The notes below the pieces were generated by a model. That model ran no database searches and had not been told where the DNA came from. It saw only the letters and a list, made by a program, of their open reading frames with translations. From Steinernema hermaphroditum (Eukaryota > Nematoda > Chromadorea > Rhabditida > Steinernematidae): 64,000 bases of DNA. The position numbers and the translations under genes are program-made. The stretch covers positions 11,494,769-11,558,768 of the forward strand of contig CM059624.1 in NCBI GenBank assembly GCA_030435675.1. The letters are read 5' to 3'. Positions 63,788-64,000 of this stretch are shown in pieces; the stretch's first letter is position 1, and every line of letters starts with the position of its first letter.

Positions 63788-64000
63788 GAACAATTTTCGG
63801 GTATGTCTTAGTTTAGTACAACTTTTACGCTTGTTTTGAGTTAAGTTTTGATTTACATTGATCTTCATTTCGGGATTCAACTATGATGTTTCGCTGTGTT
63901 TGTTCATCTAGTCATTGATGCTGCAATGTAAATATTTTGCTTTCCCGTGTCAAAAGGTCTAAACACTGACACGACCAATAACTCTCTTTTTATGGTCTGT
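63788..64000. other. Unannotated window edge
   Basis: AT-rich sequence to the right edge. No feature seen. Confidence 0.4.

Overview
The window is nuclear DNA of a nematode. Protein-coding genes are split by very small introns, mostly 37-60 nt and some apparently 33-34 nt. Polypyrimidine-AG acceptors sit just upstream of many start codons, as expected for spliced-leader trans-splicing. The families are also typical of nematodes: an Srsx-type chemoreceptor, an skr (SKP1-related) gene, a TIL-domain protease inhibitor, and a tandem cluster of CATP-like alpha subunits of the Na,K-ATPase class. Single-exon orphan genes with protein starts such as MNSLPHKFYNDVVGQL recall lineage-expanded families I associate with Steinernema-like worms. 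That genus assignment is inference only.

Layout. 1-2831 (-): an ATG18/WIPI PROPPIN that runs off the left edge and carries a very long acidic tail. 3.8-4.5 kb (+): two tiny genes. 4.5-5.2 kb: a foldback repeat built from 15-bp units. 5.4-8.9 kb (-): an orphan gene, the rRNA-processing factor RRP1/Nop52, and an acidic-tailed orphan. 10.4-14.8 kb: an orphan, a TIL inhibitor, a decayed mariner element and a small secreted peptide. 16.3-18.8 kb (-): an Srsx receptor and an skr gene, with a stray inverted skr fragment. 19.0-24.1 kb: a block bounded by near-identical ~33-bp direct repeats, containing Ty3/gypsy-type integrase remnants, an intact 995-aa SF1 helicase gene and a second small ORF in operon-like spacing. 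24.3-28.0 kb (+): three small secreted, membrane or basic proteins and SLBP (cdl-1). 28.1-35.0 kb: orphans and secreted proteins. 35.2-40.3 kb (-): an AGPAT acyltransferase, YIF1 and an FHA-domain protein. 41.3-51.1 kb and 58.9-62.5 kb (-): three CATP/Na,K-ATPase-like genes. 54.7-58.7 kb (+), between the second and third ATPase genes: PWP1 (WD40), a nematode-type PDZ protein and a small membrane protein with Lys/Ser repeats.

Housekeeping functions present are autophagy (ATG18), ribosome biogenesis (RRP1, PWP1), histone mRNA metabolism (SLBP), phospholipid synthesis (AGPAT) and ER-Golgi traffic (YIF1). They are interleaved with fast-evolving secreted and orphan genes. The observations most worth following are: the ATPase paralogs, which keep phosphorylation chemistry but have lost canonical cation-binding side chains; the ATG18 with an altered FRRG motif (FTRG) and a tail longer than its propeller; the direct-repeat-bounded helicase block; and a palindromic element carrying a tRNA-like B box in each arm.

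Exon coordinates were derived by hand from reading frames and splice signals. Expect occasional errors of a base or of one splice choice.
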